Shown piece by piece: positions 1 through 8,307 of a stretch of 64,000 nucleotides of DNA. Both the position numbers and the translations under genes were made by a program. The notes below the pieces were generated by a model that did no database searches, had not been told where the DNA came from, and was given only the letters and a program-made list of their open reading frames with translations. The stretch is taken from assembly GCF_043757465.1 (NCBI RefSeq), contig NZ_JAYVPL010000025.1:15344-79343 (forward strand). The letters run 5' to 3'. Numbering within the stretch: the stretch's first letter is position 1; each line of letters begins with the position of its first letter. This DNA is from Armatimonas sp043757465 (GTDB taxonomy: Bacteria > Armatimonadota > Armatimonadia > Armatimonadales > Armatimonadaceae).

Positions 1-3000
1 CACAGTTATCTTGGGAATCGGGTTCTTCTCTAGCTCCCTGAGCAAGTGCTGAATCGCCGCGTCGAGCTGGGCGTCTTTACCGTCGTAGGTGGCACGGGGG
101 AGGTTGTCCACGACAATATCCGGCTCGACACCGTGGCCCTCGATCAGCCAGTTGCCCTCGGGGCCGAAGACACCAAACTCTGCCGCGCTGGCGATTCCCC
201 GGTCCACTAGCGTGTTGGAGGATGTCAGCCAGACCTCACCGCCCCAGGTGCGGGTTCCGATCACCTTGCCGAGGCCCAGGCGCTTGAAGCCCTCGGCGAA
301 CGCCTCGCCATCGGAGGCGGTGTTTTCATCGCAGAGCACGACCAGCTTCCCACGGAAGGCGTACTGCATGTTCCAGGTGGGAGCGCCCACGGGTGCTTTC
401 CAGAACATCCAGGCCTTGCGCACGAGTTTTTCTAAGATCCAGCTATCAATATTGCCGCCGCCATTGTGGCGCACATCAATAATCAGACCGTCGCGGTTGA
501 AGACCGGGTAGAACTCCCGCTCCCACTGCGCGATATCGCCGTCGCCCATCGCCCGCAGGTGGACATAGCCCAGCTTGCCCGCCCCTGCTTTTTCCACCGC
601 CTGTCGCCGTGAGAGCTCCCAGTTGCTGTAGCGCAGATCCCACTCCTGTCCGCCAGAGATCGCCGTGACAATCACATCCCGCGCTTTAGTCGCATCGCCG
701 CCCGGGTAGAGCCTCAGACGTACTTGCTTGCCCGCTTGTGCCCGCAGAAGCTGCGCGGGATCGTCCACGGAGAGCGTCGGGACACCGTTGAGCTGCGCGA
801 TCACATCGCCCTCGCTCGCCTCGACACCGGGTTTGAGCAGAGGCCCGAGCTTCTCGGGGAGATCCGGGTCGGTGCGCCAGAGCCGCGTAATGCGCCAGCC
901 GCCCTTTGCCTCCTCTTTTTCCCACTCCGCCCCCAACCCGGCGACCGTGATCTGATCCGTCCCGCCGCGCTGGTCGCCGCTGCTCACAAACGTATGGAGC
1001 ACCGAGAGCTCGCCCATGAGCTGCGCCAGTACATCGGAGAGGTCGGCGCGGCAGGCGATGCGTGCGGCCAAGGGGCGGTACTTTTCGCGCAGGGCTTTCC
1101 AGTCCACGTTATGCATCTTGGGATCGTAGAAGTAGTCCCGGTGGAGCCGCCAAGCCTCCTCGAACATCTGCCGCCACTCTTCTTTCGGGTCGAGCGAGAA
1201 GCTCCAGCGGTCTACAAGCACGACGCGGCTCTTGGCGGGATCGGGGCCACCGCTTGCCTCGAAGACCAGCAGCGCGTTTCCTTGTCGGATAAGCACTTTC
1301 TTGCTATCGGCGCTCAGCTCGTAGCTGCTCACATTGCTGGCAACGGGCTCCAGCTTAATGTCCTCGCTGCGAATTGCGAGAGCCACCAAACTCGCGCCAC
1401 TGTCATTATTTGAGAGTAAAAAGAGCTTCTTGCCATCGGTCTTGAGGCCGCTGTAGTTTCCGGCGGGAACGGGTACCAGGCTCAGGCGCTTGGCAATTCC
1501 CTCGGTCAGAATTTCGGGGAGCACTGGATCGGCTTTCTTTTCCTCAGGCTTCTTTGGCTCCGCTTTCTTCTCAGCTTCCAGCTCATCGTCGGGGAGAAAC
1601 GGCGAGCGGTTGCCGGGCTGGAGGCTCAGCGCGAAGACCTGGGTTTGATTTTCAAAGTAGGGCTCGGGCTGGCGCGGTCCCCACGGCGAGCCCACTTTGG
1701 AGTGAAACGAGCGGTCGGAGAGAAAGTAGAGAAACTTGCCGTCGGGGGAGAACGCCGGGTCGGAGCAGTCGTAGCGGTCCGTGGTCAGCTCAGTCGTTTG
1801 TCCCGTCTTGGTATCGTAGAGGCGGAGCGGGTTGAACTGGTTGGCGCACGGGTAGGTGAAGGCGATGTAGCGGCTGTCCGGGGAGAAGACAACGCTCCCG
1901 ATAGTGCCGTCGTCGCTGGTGGCGATAATCTTGGTGATCTTGGCCGTGGCATCGTAGAGGTGCAGGCGGTAGAACTTATCGGTGTGGGCGATCCACTTGC
2001 CGTCGGGGGAGGGGGTCGTGTCCCAGCGCAGGACTTCGCCGTCTTTGGTGAGCTGCTCACGCGGCGCGTTCACGTCGCCAGTTGGGGGAAGCTTCCAGAG
2101 CTCCACTTCGCCGGACTCATCCGAGAGCGCCACAAGGCCCTTGCCATCGGGTAAAAAGCGTGCCTCACGGTAGCGCACGCCCGGCTTGCGAGTGGCCTCG
2201 ACAAGCCGACCGGTGTGTGCGGTCGGCACCACAAAGACCTGCCCGCGCGCCGTCAGCACCACTTTATCGCCGCTCGGGGAGAGGTGTGCCGCCGTCACCC
2301 ACTCCATGGGCTTCGTGATCCAGCGCTCGCGTAGCTGGTCGAAGTCCGAGCTGAGCGAGATTGCAAGCTTAATCGAAGTGCCCGTGGCGGCATCCGCGAC
2401 CGAGAGATCCGCGCCGTGCTGGTAGATCAGCTTGCCATTGTCCATTTGCGGGTTCTGGACATCAAAGCCCGTCTCGTGAGTGACTTGCTTAAGATTCTTG
2501 CCGTTGCTGTCCATGCTCCAGACATTCATCACCCCATCACGATCCGAGAGAAAATAGACTTTCTCTTTCCAGACCATCGGGCTGCGGCTCGTGCCCTTGA
2601 AGTCCGCCGTCAGGGAGACCGCTTCGGGCGCATTGGGGGCAAGTTTCCAGAGGTTCTGTGCCGTGCCGCCCTGGTAGCGCTTGGTCTGGCTGCCTTGAAA
2701 ATCCAGGCGAGTGAAGAAGAGATTCCCAGCCGCATCGTAGACACCGTCGCTGGCCTGGGAAAGAGGAATTCGGGTGCGCTGCTTCGTCTTCGGGTCAAGA
2801 GCAACCAGCTGCGTATTGGGCAGTGTGGCGTGCTTTCCCGTGGCGTAGAGCACTCTCCCCTCACCCGTCCAGCCGACAACCGTCCCGCCCGCTCCAAACG
2901 TCAACCGCGTCGGTTCGCCGCCGGTGAGCGGCATGATATAGACCTCGCCGGAGCCCTCGTAGGCCGCCGAGAACGCCACCCACTTGCCGTCGGGAGAGAT

Positions 3001-3207
3001 TGCAGGATCCGACTCCTCGCTCGGGTGCGTCGTCAGTCGCGTCGCCAGCCCGCCGCTCGCAGAGACGCGCCACAGATCGCCCTCGGCGGCAAAGACCACG
3101 GTATCGCCACGCAGGCTGGGCGTCCGAAAGTAGCCCCGTGTTGTCGGAGCTTGCGCAGGCTGCATGAGGGCGAGAGCCGCCATAAAGAAGGGGGGAAAGA
3201 ATATCAT
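1..3207 (-). CDS. Tricorn-type S41 protease, C-terminus cut by window edge
   Basis: The reading frame is open from ATG 3207 to the window edge (1069 codons). It starts with a signal-like hydrophobic segment (about residues 1-20), followed by TolB/WD40-like propeller repeats (ISPDGKWVAFSA, TRLTFG), a PDZ-like region (GDVIAQLNGVPT) and an S41 core. The core shows IIDVRHNGGGNID and ENTASDGEAFAEGF; the Ser of the latter is residue 965 and a later Glu (WLIEGHGVEPD) is residue 1023, the same numbers as the nucleophile and Glu of Thermoplasma tricorn. The His of GELSVLHTFV (about 738) fits the charge-relay His, but the Ser that normally precedes it is Leu. Family members degrade peptides to di- and tripeptides; the signal segment suggests an exported enzyme. 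The last visible residues (NPIPKITV) match the usual family end, so only a few residues are missing. A leaderless promoter lies just upstream. Confidence 0.93.
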   Translation of the reverse strand, partial: MIFFPPFFMAALALMQPAQAPTTRGYFRTPSLRGDTVVFAAEGDLWRVSASGGLATRLTTHPSEESDPAISPDGKWVAFSAAYEGSGEVYIMPLTGGEPTRLTFGAGGTVVGWTGEGRVLYATGKHATLPNTQLVALDPKTKQRTRIPLSQASDGVYDAAGNLFFTRLDFQGSQTKRYQGGTAQNLWKLAPNAPEAVSLTADFKGTSRSPMVWKEKVYFLSDRDGVMNVWSMDSNGKNLKQVTHETGFDVQNPQMDNGKLIYQHGADLSVADAATGTSIKLAISLSSDFDQLRERWITKPMEWVTAAHLSPSGDKVVLTARGQVFVVPTAHTGRLVEATRKPGVRYREARFLPDGKGLVALSDESGEVELWKLPPTGDVNAPREQLTKDGEVLRWDTTPSPDGKWIAHTDKFYRLHLYDATAKITKIIATSDDGTIGSVVFSPDSRYIAFTYPCANQFNPLRLYDTKTGQTTELTTDRYDCSDPAFSPDGKFLYFLSDRSFHSKVGSPWGPRQPEPYFENQTQVFALSLQPGNRSPFLPDDELEAEKKAEPKKPEEKKADPVLPEILTEGIAKRLSLVPVPAGNYSGLKTDGKKLFLLSNNDSGASLVALAIRSEDIKLEPVASNVSSYELSADSKKVLIRQGNALLVFEASGGPDPAKSRVVLVDRWSFSLDPKEEWRQMFEEAWRLHRDYFYDPKMHNVDWKALREKYRPLAARIACRADLSDVLAQLMGELSVLHTFVSSGDQRGGTDQITVAGLGAEWEKEEAKGGWRITRLWRTDPDLPEKLGPLLKPGVEASEGDVIAQLNGVPTLSVDDPAQLLRAQAGKQVRLRLYPGGDATKARDVIVTAISGGQEWDLRYSNWELSRRQAVEKAGAGKLGYVHLRAMGDGDIAQWEREFYPVFNRDGLIIDVRHNGGGNIDSWILEKLVRKAWMFWKAPVGAPTWNMQYAFRGKLVVLCDENTASDGEAFAEGFKRLGLGKVIGTRTWGGEVWLTSSNTLVDRGIASAAEFGVFGPEGNWLIEGHGVEPDIVVDNLPRATYDGKDAQLDAAIQHLLRELEKNPIPKITV

Positions 3208-3213
3208 GCGGAA

Positions 3214-3219
3214 AATATA
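3214..3219 (-). promoter_or_regulatory. -10 box (GG-TATATT), leaderless, tricorn gene
   Basis: On the minus strand GGTATATT lies six bases before ATG 3207. There is no Shine-Dalgarno sequence, so transcription is predicted to begin at or next to the start codon. Confidence 0.6.
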
Positions 3220-3267
3220 CCCAATCACCTAGGCTGAATGAAGTCCGGCATAAGAAAGAGACTCTGA

Positions 3268-4296
3268 GTGGCTATGAACCGACTAATTTTGCGCGATGCG
3301 CCCCTCCGAACCGCGCTGGAGCTCTACTTCCGAACCGTCGGAATTAAAAACTACGTCATTGATAACCGTGTGCTTGGGCTTGTTACTGCAACGGGCTCCG
3401 TCACGGGCGATGCGTTCCCCACGGCGCTCTTTCCGGGCGTTGCCTACAAAATCGAGAACGGTGTCTGGGTTATCCAAGGGGCGCAGCCTGATGAGCGCTC
3501 CCGTGTGCTCCTGCAAAACAAACTGGCCTGCCCGACGTTTTTTGGAGAGCCGCGCCGTGTGGCCGGGGTGGCGCTGCGTTCCCAGGGCAGCCCGCTGGCA
3601 ATTGTCGAGCATGGCTCGCCGCCCGATTCCGAGATTCGTGTCGTGGCCCGGGGCGATCACTTTGGCGAGGCGCAGGTCAGCGCGATCACGGAGCAGGGGC
3701 TGGTTCTGGCAGAGCGAGCACAGCGACTTGAGATTCCCCTCACCGGGCTTGTCCCACGCCCCGACGGCTCCCCTCTGGCGATTCCTGGGGTGGAGCGTGC
3801 CGTCTTCTCCGACGCTCCTCTGGCATCCGTGCTGGAGCTTCTCCTCAAGGCGGGCGGGCCGCGTTTCCAGTTCGAAGGCACTGCTGAGGGCTACGTCTCC
3901 GGCGAGACCACGCATTCTGTGCTGCCGACCATCTGGGCGTCCCTTCCGATGGCCTTAAGCTACCGTAAAGAGAACGACATCTGGCACGTGACCAAGCGCG
4001 GGAATGCCCCACCCCCCGCGCCACGTTTTGTCTCGCAGGAAGATATTCAGCAGGGCCGCGCGCAGCTTCCCGTGATCTTTGGAGCCCCCCGCCGTGTCGC
4101 CGCCGTGCTGCTGGGCGAGAAACCGCTGGCGCTGCTAGAGACCGGAAATCCCCCGCAGACAAAGCGCCAGACAGTGACAGAAGGCGATACCTACGAGAGC
4201 TTCCGTGTCGAGAAAATCACGCGGGAGGGCATCGTTTTTAACGACGGCACACGGCGCTTTCTGGTGCCACTGACACCGCTCAGCCCTAAGCCGTAG
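3268..4296 (+). CDS. Protein with two tandem secretin-type STN modules
   Basis: 342 aa. The protein is an internal duplication: residues 5-60 (LRDAPLRTALELYFRTVGIKNYVID) and about 180-240 (FSDAPLASVLELLLKAG) both resemble the short N-terminal (STN) domain of secretins and TonB receptors. Each is followed by a segment of the type FFGEPRRVAGVALRSQGSPLAIVEHG / IFGAPRRVAAVLLGEKPLALLETG, which looks like the PilP-style inner-membrane companion fold. There is no secretin channel domain and no obvious signal peptide. GTG 3268 is preceded by AAGAAAGAG eight bases upstream; ATG 3274 is an alternative. The gene is convergent with the ligase gene next to it, and no type II or IV pilus operon is adjacent. 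A role in a pilus or secretion assembly is inference only. Confidence 0.7.
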   Translation: MAMNRLILRDAPLRTALELYFRTVGIKNYVIDNRVLGLVTATGSVTGDAFPTALFPGVAYKIENGVWVIQGAQPDERSRVLLQNKLACPTFFGEPRRVAGVALRSQGSPLAIVEHGSPPDSEIRVVARGDHFGEAQVSAITEQGLVLAERAQRLEIPLTGLVPRPDGSPLAIPGVERAVFSDAPLASVLELLLKAGGPRFQFEGTAEGYVSGETTHSVLPTIWASLPMALSYRKENDIWHVTKRGNAPPPAPRFVSQEDIQQGRAQLPVIFGAPRRVAAVLLGEKPLALLETGNPPQTKRQTVTEGDTYESFRVEKITREGIVFNDGTRRFLVPLTPLSPKP

Positions 4297-4326
4297 AATA
4301 ATCACTATTTCCCTAAAGCCCAAACT

Positions 4327-5370
4327 CTAGCACAGTGACAGAAGCTCCTGAAGCCGTGCGGGCCAATTTTTGAGCTGGAGGCCGTGCTCCGCGAGCAGTG
4401 CCAGCGCGAGGCGCTCCATGCCAAAGGCGAGGCAGGCCGTGTGCGCCGCCGCGCCGTCCGGGGTGTGAATTTCAAAAAGACGGCCAAAGTGATCCTGGTG
4501 GTAGCTCGACGATATCACGGCTGTCGGACGCTCGTTGGAGGCGACGGGAATGCGCAGCTCGAACTTGCAGGCCTGAGCATCCTGTGGGGCGAGCGTTGCG
4601 TTCAGACCGATGCTTGCGAGAAATTCCTGTGCCCGCTCGATCCCGTTATCGCGAAAGTTTAGCGCCTGCTCGGGCGTGCCCGCGTGGACAAACTCCCGCA
4701 TCCGAAACGAGCGCATTCGCAGGGGATTGAGCGACGGCTCATGGCGGTAGCACCAGTTCTCAACATCGGTCGTCTTGCCTGCCGCAGGAAGGGTCCCCGT
4801 GAGATACGGATAAACGTAGTAGCAGGCCGCCGGAGCCATCACCACATCCGAGATTTCCCGGTGCGGCAGCTCGCCCGCGTCCCCCACTGCTATCAGGGCC
4901 TCTTGCTCCGCCATCCCCTCGGTGAAACAGCACAGACAGCCCAGAAGCTGCGCACACTTCTCCACAGTACTACGAGGCAGCACAGGGGGGCAGCGCAGTA
5001 CAAAAGTGCCTTCGGTGCGCCCAAGGCGCGTGATGTGGTGCTCCAGCCCCTCCATGAGCTGGGTAAACGCGACACCACGTGCGTAGATGCCCGGCAGGCT
5101 GGTAGGCAGGAGCAGACGTGCCACGAGGAGGCGGTCGAGATAGGCTTCCTCCGCAGTGATAGTGTGAGCAGTGGCCCTAGGAAATTGAGCGTGAGAGTCC
5201 TTGCGGAACCGCCCCGGAGCGAGCCGGGAGCGGTTTTGCACCGGCTTGATCCTCACCCGCACGACTGCCAACGACTTCAAGCCCACCTGGCAGGGGTCGG
5301 CGTTGAGAGAGAGCGGCTTGGCACCAGCCCCCATACTTTTCATCATGCTAGGACGAATCTGTTCCATCAT
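4327..5370 (-). CDS. Amino acid:[carrier protein] ligase-like (class II aaRS fold)
   Basis: 347 aa as drawn. The family adenylates an amino acid and loads it onto the phosphopantetheine arm of a small carrier protein; it is related to atypical seryl-tRNA synthetases but lacks a tRNA-binding domain. Visible marks are IYARGVAFTQLMEGLEHHI, PPVLPRSTVEKCAQLLGC, the motif-2 region RSFRMREFVHAGTPEQAL, and motif 3 HTACLAFGMERLALALL, whose Cys corresponds to a zinc ligand. Homology to the family begins only near residue 70 (AEEAYLDRLLVARLLLP), and the first 65 or so residues look like translated upstream DNA that also overlaps the leader of the divergent permease gene. The true start is unclear: no ATG, GTG or TTG lies just before the conserved part, and an in-frame GTG lies near 5260. 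No carrier-protein gene is nearby. Confidence 0.78.
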   Translation of the reverse strand: MMEQIRPSMMKSMGAGAKPLSLNADPCQVGLKSLAVVRVRIKPVQNRSRLAPGRFRKDSHAQFPRATAHTITAEEAYLDRLLVARLLLPTSLPGIYARGVAFTQLMEGLEHHITRLGRTEGTFVLRCPPVLPRSTVEKCAQLLGCLCCFTEGMAEQEALIAVGDAGELPHREISDVVMAPAACYYVYPYLTGTLPAAGKTTDVENWCYRHEPSLNPLRMRSFRMREFVHAGTPEQALNFRDNGIERAQEFLASIGLNATLAPQDAQACKFELRIPVASNERPTAVISSSYHQDHFGRLFEIHTPDGAAAHTACLAFGMERLALALLAEHGLQLKNWPARLQELLSLC

Positions 5371-5476
5371 TGAAATCTCCTGTACAGGGAGAACTTGTGC
5401 AACAATCGCGCCAGAACCGAGTGCGAAGCGCTTTTGCCTGGGAACGTGGACAGTGGCTCACGACGTACAGAACCTG

Positions 5477-6916
5477 ATGCTTGATCTTGCCCGTTTTCGT
5501 CTGCTTGTCGCTCTCAGTGCGAAACTCACGCTGCGGGGCTACCTCAACAGCAAACCCGCTCTGCTCGGCGCGGCAGTGATACTCTTACTGAGCATTCCAG
5601 TGATCCTACAGCTTGCGCTCCGTCTGCAACACTTCTCGCTGAGCGTGATCTTTTTGTGGCTTTTTGTGGATCTCACCGCCACACCGCTCCTGCTCACGTC
5701 GCTCCTGCCTGCCTCCGGCGACCCAGCGCGGCTCCTGCACTACCCGATCACGCCTCGAACACTGGCTGCGGCGCTGGCCATGGGTGCGTTTCTCGAACCC
5801 GTCGGGCTGCTTATTCTCTCCCCGATTCTGATCGCACTGCCCGCGCACTTTGGGTTGAGCATACTCATTCCCGTCGTGTTACTGATCCTTACTGCACTTC
5901 TCTTAGGGCAAGCCCTGCTCTTTCTGGGCGGGGCGCTGGCACGCAACCGCCGGGTGCGAGAAAGTCTCTCGCTGGTGGTTCCACTCCTTGCGGCGGGAGT
6001 GTTTTTGCTCTTGGTACGTGCCCCGGCAAAGGCCGCCGTCCCGAGCCTTCCCTCTGGCCCGCCGCCTGTGGTTCTCGCGCTCAGCCCTCCCGGCCTGGCG
6101 GCGCAGCGGAGCATTGTCGGCTGTCTGGGCTTGCTGGCCTGGGGGGGCGGAGCGCTGCTACTCGCAGGAAAGCTGGCGGCGGCACGAGCGGGTACAGAAA
6201 CAGAGCGCAACAACGGGGAGAAAGTGGGTATCTCGCCCCTAAAGTACCTGGCACGTGGCCCCGCGCTGACACTTGCCGCCAAGGAGCTCTCGTACTTCTT
6301 GCGCGAGCCACGGCTTCGGGGAACACTCAGTCGCTCCAGTATTGTGATGGTGGTCGTGGGTGTCCTCACACTCTACCCAACCAACGCCCCGCGCCTGCTC
6401 TGGGACTCGATTCTCGGCACAGGCACCCTGTTCTACCTACTCTTCTGGCTCCTGGAGCGCGCCTGCAACCAGTGGGGCACGGAGTCGGCGGCGGGGCGGC
6501 TGCTCTGGAGCTTTCCAGGGAAGCGCTGGCACTGGATTCTGGGCAAGAATCTCGCCCTTCTGCCGCTGCTCGGGGGCTGCGTCGCCTTCGCCCTCACCGA
6601 GTACGGCTTCCTCGCGCATCCCCCGGCAAAAGCCCAGGCGGGCTACTTTCTCACAGGCAGCCTGTGGATCTTCGGGATGCTCGCACTGGGTAACTTTGTC
6701 AGCCTTTTCTTATGCTTCCCGGTGCTGGGAAAAGCCACGCACTCCAACACGGGCCAAGACTTCACCACAGCCATTCTCTATGTTATTGTTGGGGTAGCCG
6801 CCGCCTACCTCACGACTGAGTTCTGGCTTGCCCCGCTTGCCTGGGCCGTCTCCGTTCCGCTCGCAGGTCGCTTACTTGCGAGGCGTGAGCCACAAATCAT
6901 CGAGGCACTAGAGTAG
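5477..6916 (+). CDS. ABC-2-type membrane permease, orphan
   Basis: 479 aa from ATG 5477 (MLDLARFRLLVALSAKLTLRGYLN). The frame is open upstream to 5201, but that part is not membrane-like and overlaps the divergent ligase gene; GTG 5453 is an alternative. About ten to twelve hydrophobic segments are visible, including PALLGAAVILLLSIPVILQL, IFLWLFVDLTATPLLL, ILIPVVLLILTALLLGQALL, two consecutive spans near the middle, and three near the end. The layout resembles the large ABC-2 exporter permeases with two six-helix halves. No ATP-binding subunit is adjacent, so a partner must be encoded elsewhere, or the protein acts differently. The stop overlaps by nine bases the end of the convergent small gene. 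Confidence 0.7.
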   Translation: MLDLARFRLLVALSAKLTLRGYLNSKPALLGAAVILLLSIPVILQLALRLQHFSLSVIFLWLFVDLTATPLLLTSLLPASGDPARLLHYPITPRTLAAALAMGAFLEPVGLLILSPILIALPAHFGLSILIPVVLLILTALLLGQALLFLGGALARNRRVRESLSLVVPLLAAGVFLLLVRAPAKAAVPSLPSGPPPVVLALSPPGLAAQRSIVGCLGLLAWGGGALLLAGKLAAARAGTETERNNGEKVGISPLKYLARGPALTLAAKELSYFLREPRLRGTLSRSSIVMVVVGVLTLYPTNAPRLLWDSILGTGTLFYLLFWLLERACNQWGTESAAGRLLWSFPGKRWHWILGKNLALLPLLGGCVAFALTEYGFLAHPPAKAQAGYFLTGSLWIFGMLALGNFVSLFLCFPVLGKATHSNTGQDFTTAILYVIVGVAAAYLTTEFWLAPLAWAVSVPLAGRLLARREPQIIEALE

Positions 6917-7162
6917 CCACAAGAGATCATCGAAGGCTCCCTCGCGCACCAAGGGCTCCACTTCGCTAAAAAAAATAAACGTCTGCCCATGCTGCCCGAT
7001 CTGGCTGTTGATCCGATAGCTGATGACCAGCTCCCGCAGTCGCCCTTGAATCGCCTCCAGCACCACCGGGTCGCGCGCGTCTGAGCGGCGCGGGGTCGCA
7101 CGAGAGCTTTCTTTGAGCAGGTCGTATGTGCGCAGTGCTGCCGTCGCGATTTTCAGAGACAT
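6908..7162 (-). CDS. Small hypothetical protein (84 aa)
   Basis: The predicted protein is soluble, begins MSLKIATAALRTYDLLKES, has a basic middle (RATPRRSDARD) and an acidic, hydrophobic end (REGAFDDLLWLL). I recognise no family. That it is real is supported by GTAGAAT placed six bases before its ATG, the same leaderless arrangement seen at many recognised genes in this window. It is convergent with the permease gene, overlapping its last nine bases. The upstream gene on the same strand ends only 25 bases away, so the promoter sits in a very short gap. Confidence 0.6.
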   Translation of the reverse strand: MSLKIATAALRTYDLLKESSRATPRRSDARDPVVLEAIQGRLRELVISYRINSQIGQHGQTFIFFSEVEPLVREGAFDDLLWLL

Positions 7163-7168
7163 GACGCT

Positions 7169-7174
7169 ATTCTA
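7169..7174 (-). promoter_or_regulatory. -10 box (CG-TAGAAT), leaderless
   Basis: TAGAAT on the minus strand ends six bases before ATG 7162; there is no Shine-Dalgarno sequence. Confidence 0.5.
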
Positions 7175-7186
7175 CGCCACAGAAGG

Positions 7187-7573
7187 CTAGCGATGCGCCC
7201 CCTGTGCGATCAGCCAGTGAGACAGAAACAGAATCACGTCCACAAGAATAAAGATCGCCTGCTTGACCAGCCCTTGGGCGGCGTTGTGGCGCTCCGATTG
7301 AAGCGCAGCGGCAAACGATGCTTCTCGCTCTCGGGTTAGCTCCGTCTCGCTGGGCCGAACACGCTTCAAGTCGTTCTTGGTGGATTCTTTCTCCCAGTAG
7401 GCATCGTTGGAGAGGTGCTGGCGAAACTCCCAGCTTCCCAGGGCAAAGAGCGGGCTGAGGAAGCGAACAACGGTGTAGAGCGCGGTTCCCAGCGCGATTG
7501 CCAGAGCAATCGCTGCCACAAAACACACCGACAGGCCGTAGATTTCCAGAGGTGAGGCTTTCATGCCTTGCAT
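7187..7573 (-). CDS. Small two-helix membrane protein (128 aa)
   Basis: ATG 7573 or ATG 7564 (MKASPLEIYG) may start the gene; neither has a convincing ribosome site. Hydrophobic segments lie at about residues 12-35 (GLSVCFVAAIALAIALGTAL) and near the C-terminus (AIFILVDVILFLSHWLIA). Between them is a charged, probably helical stretch (KESTKNDLKRVRPSETELTREREASFAAALQSERHN). The arrangement suggests an N-terminal and a C-terminal anchor around a polar central domain. No family is recognised. It is followed after 24 bases by the start region of the small soluble gene on the same strand. Confidence 0.6.
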   Translation of the reverse strand: MQGMKASPLEIYGLSVCFVAAIALAIALGTALYTVVRFLSPLFALGSWEFRQHLSNDAYWEKESTKNDLKRVRPSETELTREREASFAAALQSERHNAAQGLVKQAIFILVDVILFLSHWLIAQGAHR

Positions 7574-7635
7574 TGAACCGCTGTGCCACGCCGTGCACCT
7601 GAGACGTTTGGCCCATCTCCGGGGCGTTGGCTTCC

Positions 7636-7651
7636 GGCAGCTAAAGCTGCC
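7636..7651. repeat. Short hairpin GGCAGC-TAAA-GCTGCC
   Basis: A perfect 6-bp stem with a TAAA loop. The core GCTAAAGC occurs again on the other side of the neighbouring antitoxin-like gene (8003-8049), suggesting a small repeat family. Confidence 0.5.
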
Positions 7652-7711
7652 CGAGACGCAACGGCTCGTAAATTACCACAGCGTTGCAACGGAATACAGC
7701 CAGAAGCAATT

Positions 7712-7966
7712 TCATTTGTCGCCCAACCAAAATGAGTCTGGTAGTGGGTCGTCAAAGTCAGGAGCGATATACGTCACAGCCCCGCGCTGCTGGCCCAGCA
7801 AGCGTCCGGCAAGTTGGAGGGGCAATTTTTCAGTAGGTTTCCCAAGGGGACGATCCGCTGTCACGCTCACGATAGTCTCCAACCACACGCGAGCCGCCGC
7901 TAGACTACCGAAAAGCTCCAGAAGCCGCGCCTCCCGCTCTGGGGTAAGTTCGATGGTTATGCTCAT
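7712..7966 (-). CDS. Antitoxin-like small protein, no toxin partner
   Basis: 84 aa. The N-terminus MSITIELTPEREARLLELF resembles the DNA-binding half of small antitoxins, and the C-terminus (APDFDDPLPDSFWLGDK) resembles the acidic, Pro-containing tail of DUF2281/VapB-like antitoxins that docks onto a toxin. The upstream gene on this strand is deoC, more than 300 bases away, and the downstream gene is a membrane protein, so no PIN or other toxin partner is present. Either the toxin was lost or the protein has another role. A leaderless promoter box (GTAAAAT) stands six bases before the ATG. GCTAAAGC hairpin repeats flank the gene. Confidence 0.5.
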   Translation of the reverse strand: MSITIELTPEREARLLELFGSLAAARVWLETIVSVTADRPLGKPTEKLPLQLAGRLLGQQRGAVTYIAPDFDDPLPDSFWLGDK

Positions 7967-7972
7967 GTGGCT

Positions 7973-7978
7973 ATTTTA
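7973..7978 (-). promoter_or_regulatory. -10 box (CG-TAAAAT), leaderless
   Basis: TAAAAT on the minus strand ends six bases before ATG 7966; no Shine-Dalgarno sequence is seen. Confidence 0.5.
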
Positions 7979-8002
7979 CGGCATGTAATGGCGTTACGTT
8001 TC

Positions 8003-8049
8003 GGGCGGCTAAAGCGGCTCGCTGTTTCGGCAAGCAGGCTAAAGCCCGC
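8003..8049. repeat. Two GGCTAAAGC-type hairpin motifs
   Basis: The motifs GGCGGCTAAAGCGGC and CAGGCTAAAGCCCG follow each other and share the core of the 7636 hairpin. They occupy the gap between the antitoxin-like gene and the 128-bp inverted-repeat element. Confidence 0.4.
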
Positions 8050-8146
8050 TCAGTCGCATTCACCGTAAATGTGCTTGCCACAGGTATCATGCTCAAACAT
8101 TCGTCGCCCAAGAAATCAGTGAGCCTTTTTCACGAATCGCTTGACT

Positions 8147-8274
8147 GCCCACAGAACGTGGGCATCACTAGGCGTTCCGCCAAAAAGCCGCTCCGCGACT
8201 ACCAAATTTCCCATTTCCCCAATCGCGGAGCGATTTCTTAGCCGTCGGCTTAATGACGCCCACGTTCTGTGGGC
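8147..8274. repeat. 128-bp inverted-repeat element (MITE- or REP-like)
   Basis: The ends are exact reverse complements: GCCCACAGAACGTGGGC at 8147-8163 and GCCCACGTTCTGTGGGC at 8258-8274, each itself a hairpin. A nested exact pair follows, CGCTCCGCGA at 8189-8198 and TCGCGGAGCG at 8223-8232, and shorter pairs lie between (AGCCG, CGGCT). The AT-rich centre holds no open frame. It fills most of the 340-base gap between the antitoxin-like gene and deoC. Confidence 0.75.
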
Positions 8275-8307
8275 GGAAAGACTATTCACATCTCTCCTCC
8301 AGCTTCC

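Noticed and set aside
5201..5476. N-terminal extension of the ABC-2-like permease frame
   Set aside because: The 92 extra residues are hydrophilic, unlike the family, and overlap the divergent ligase gene; ATG 5477 starts directly before the first helix.
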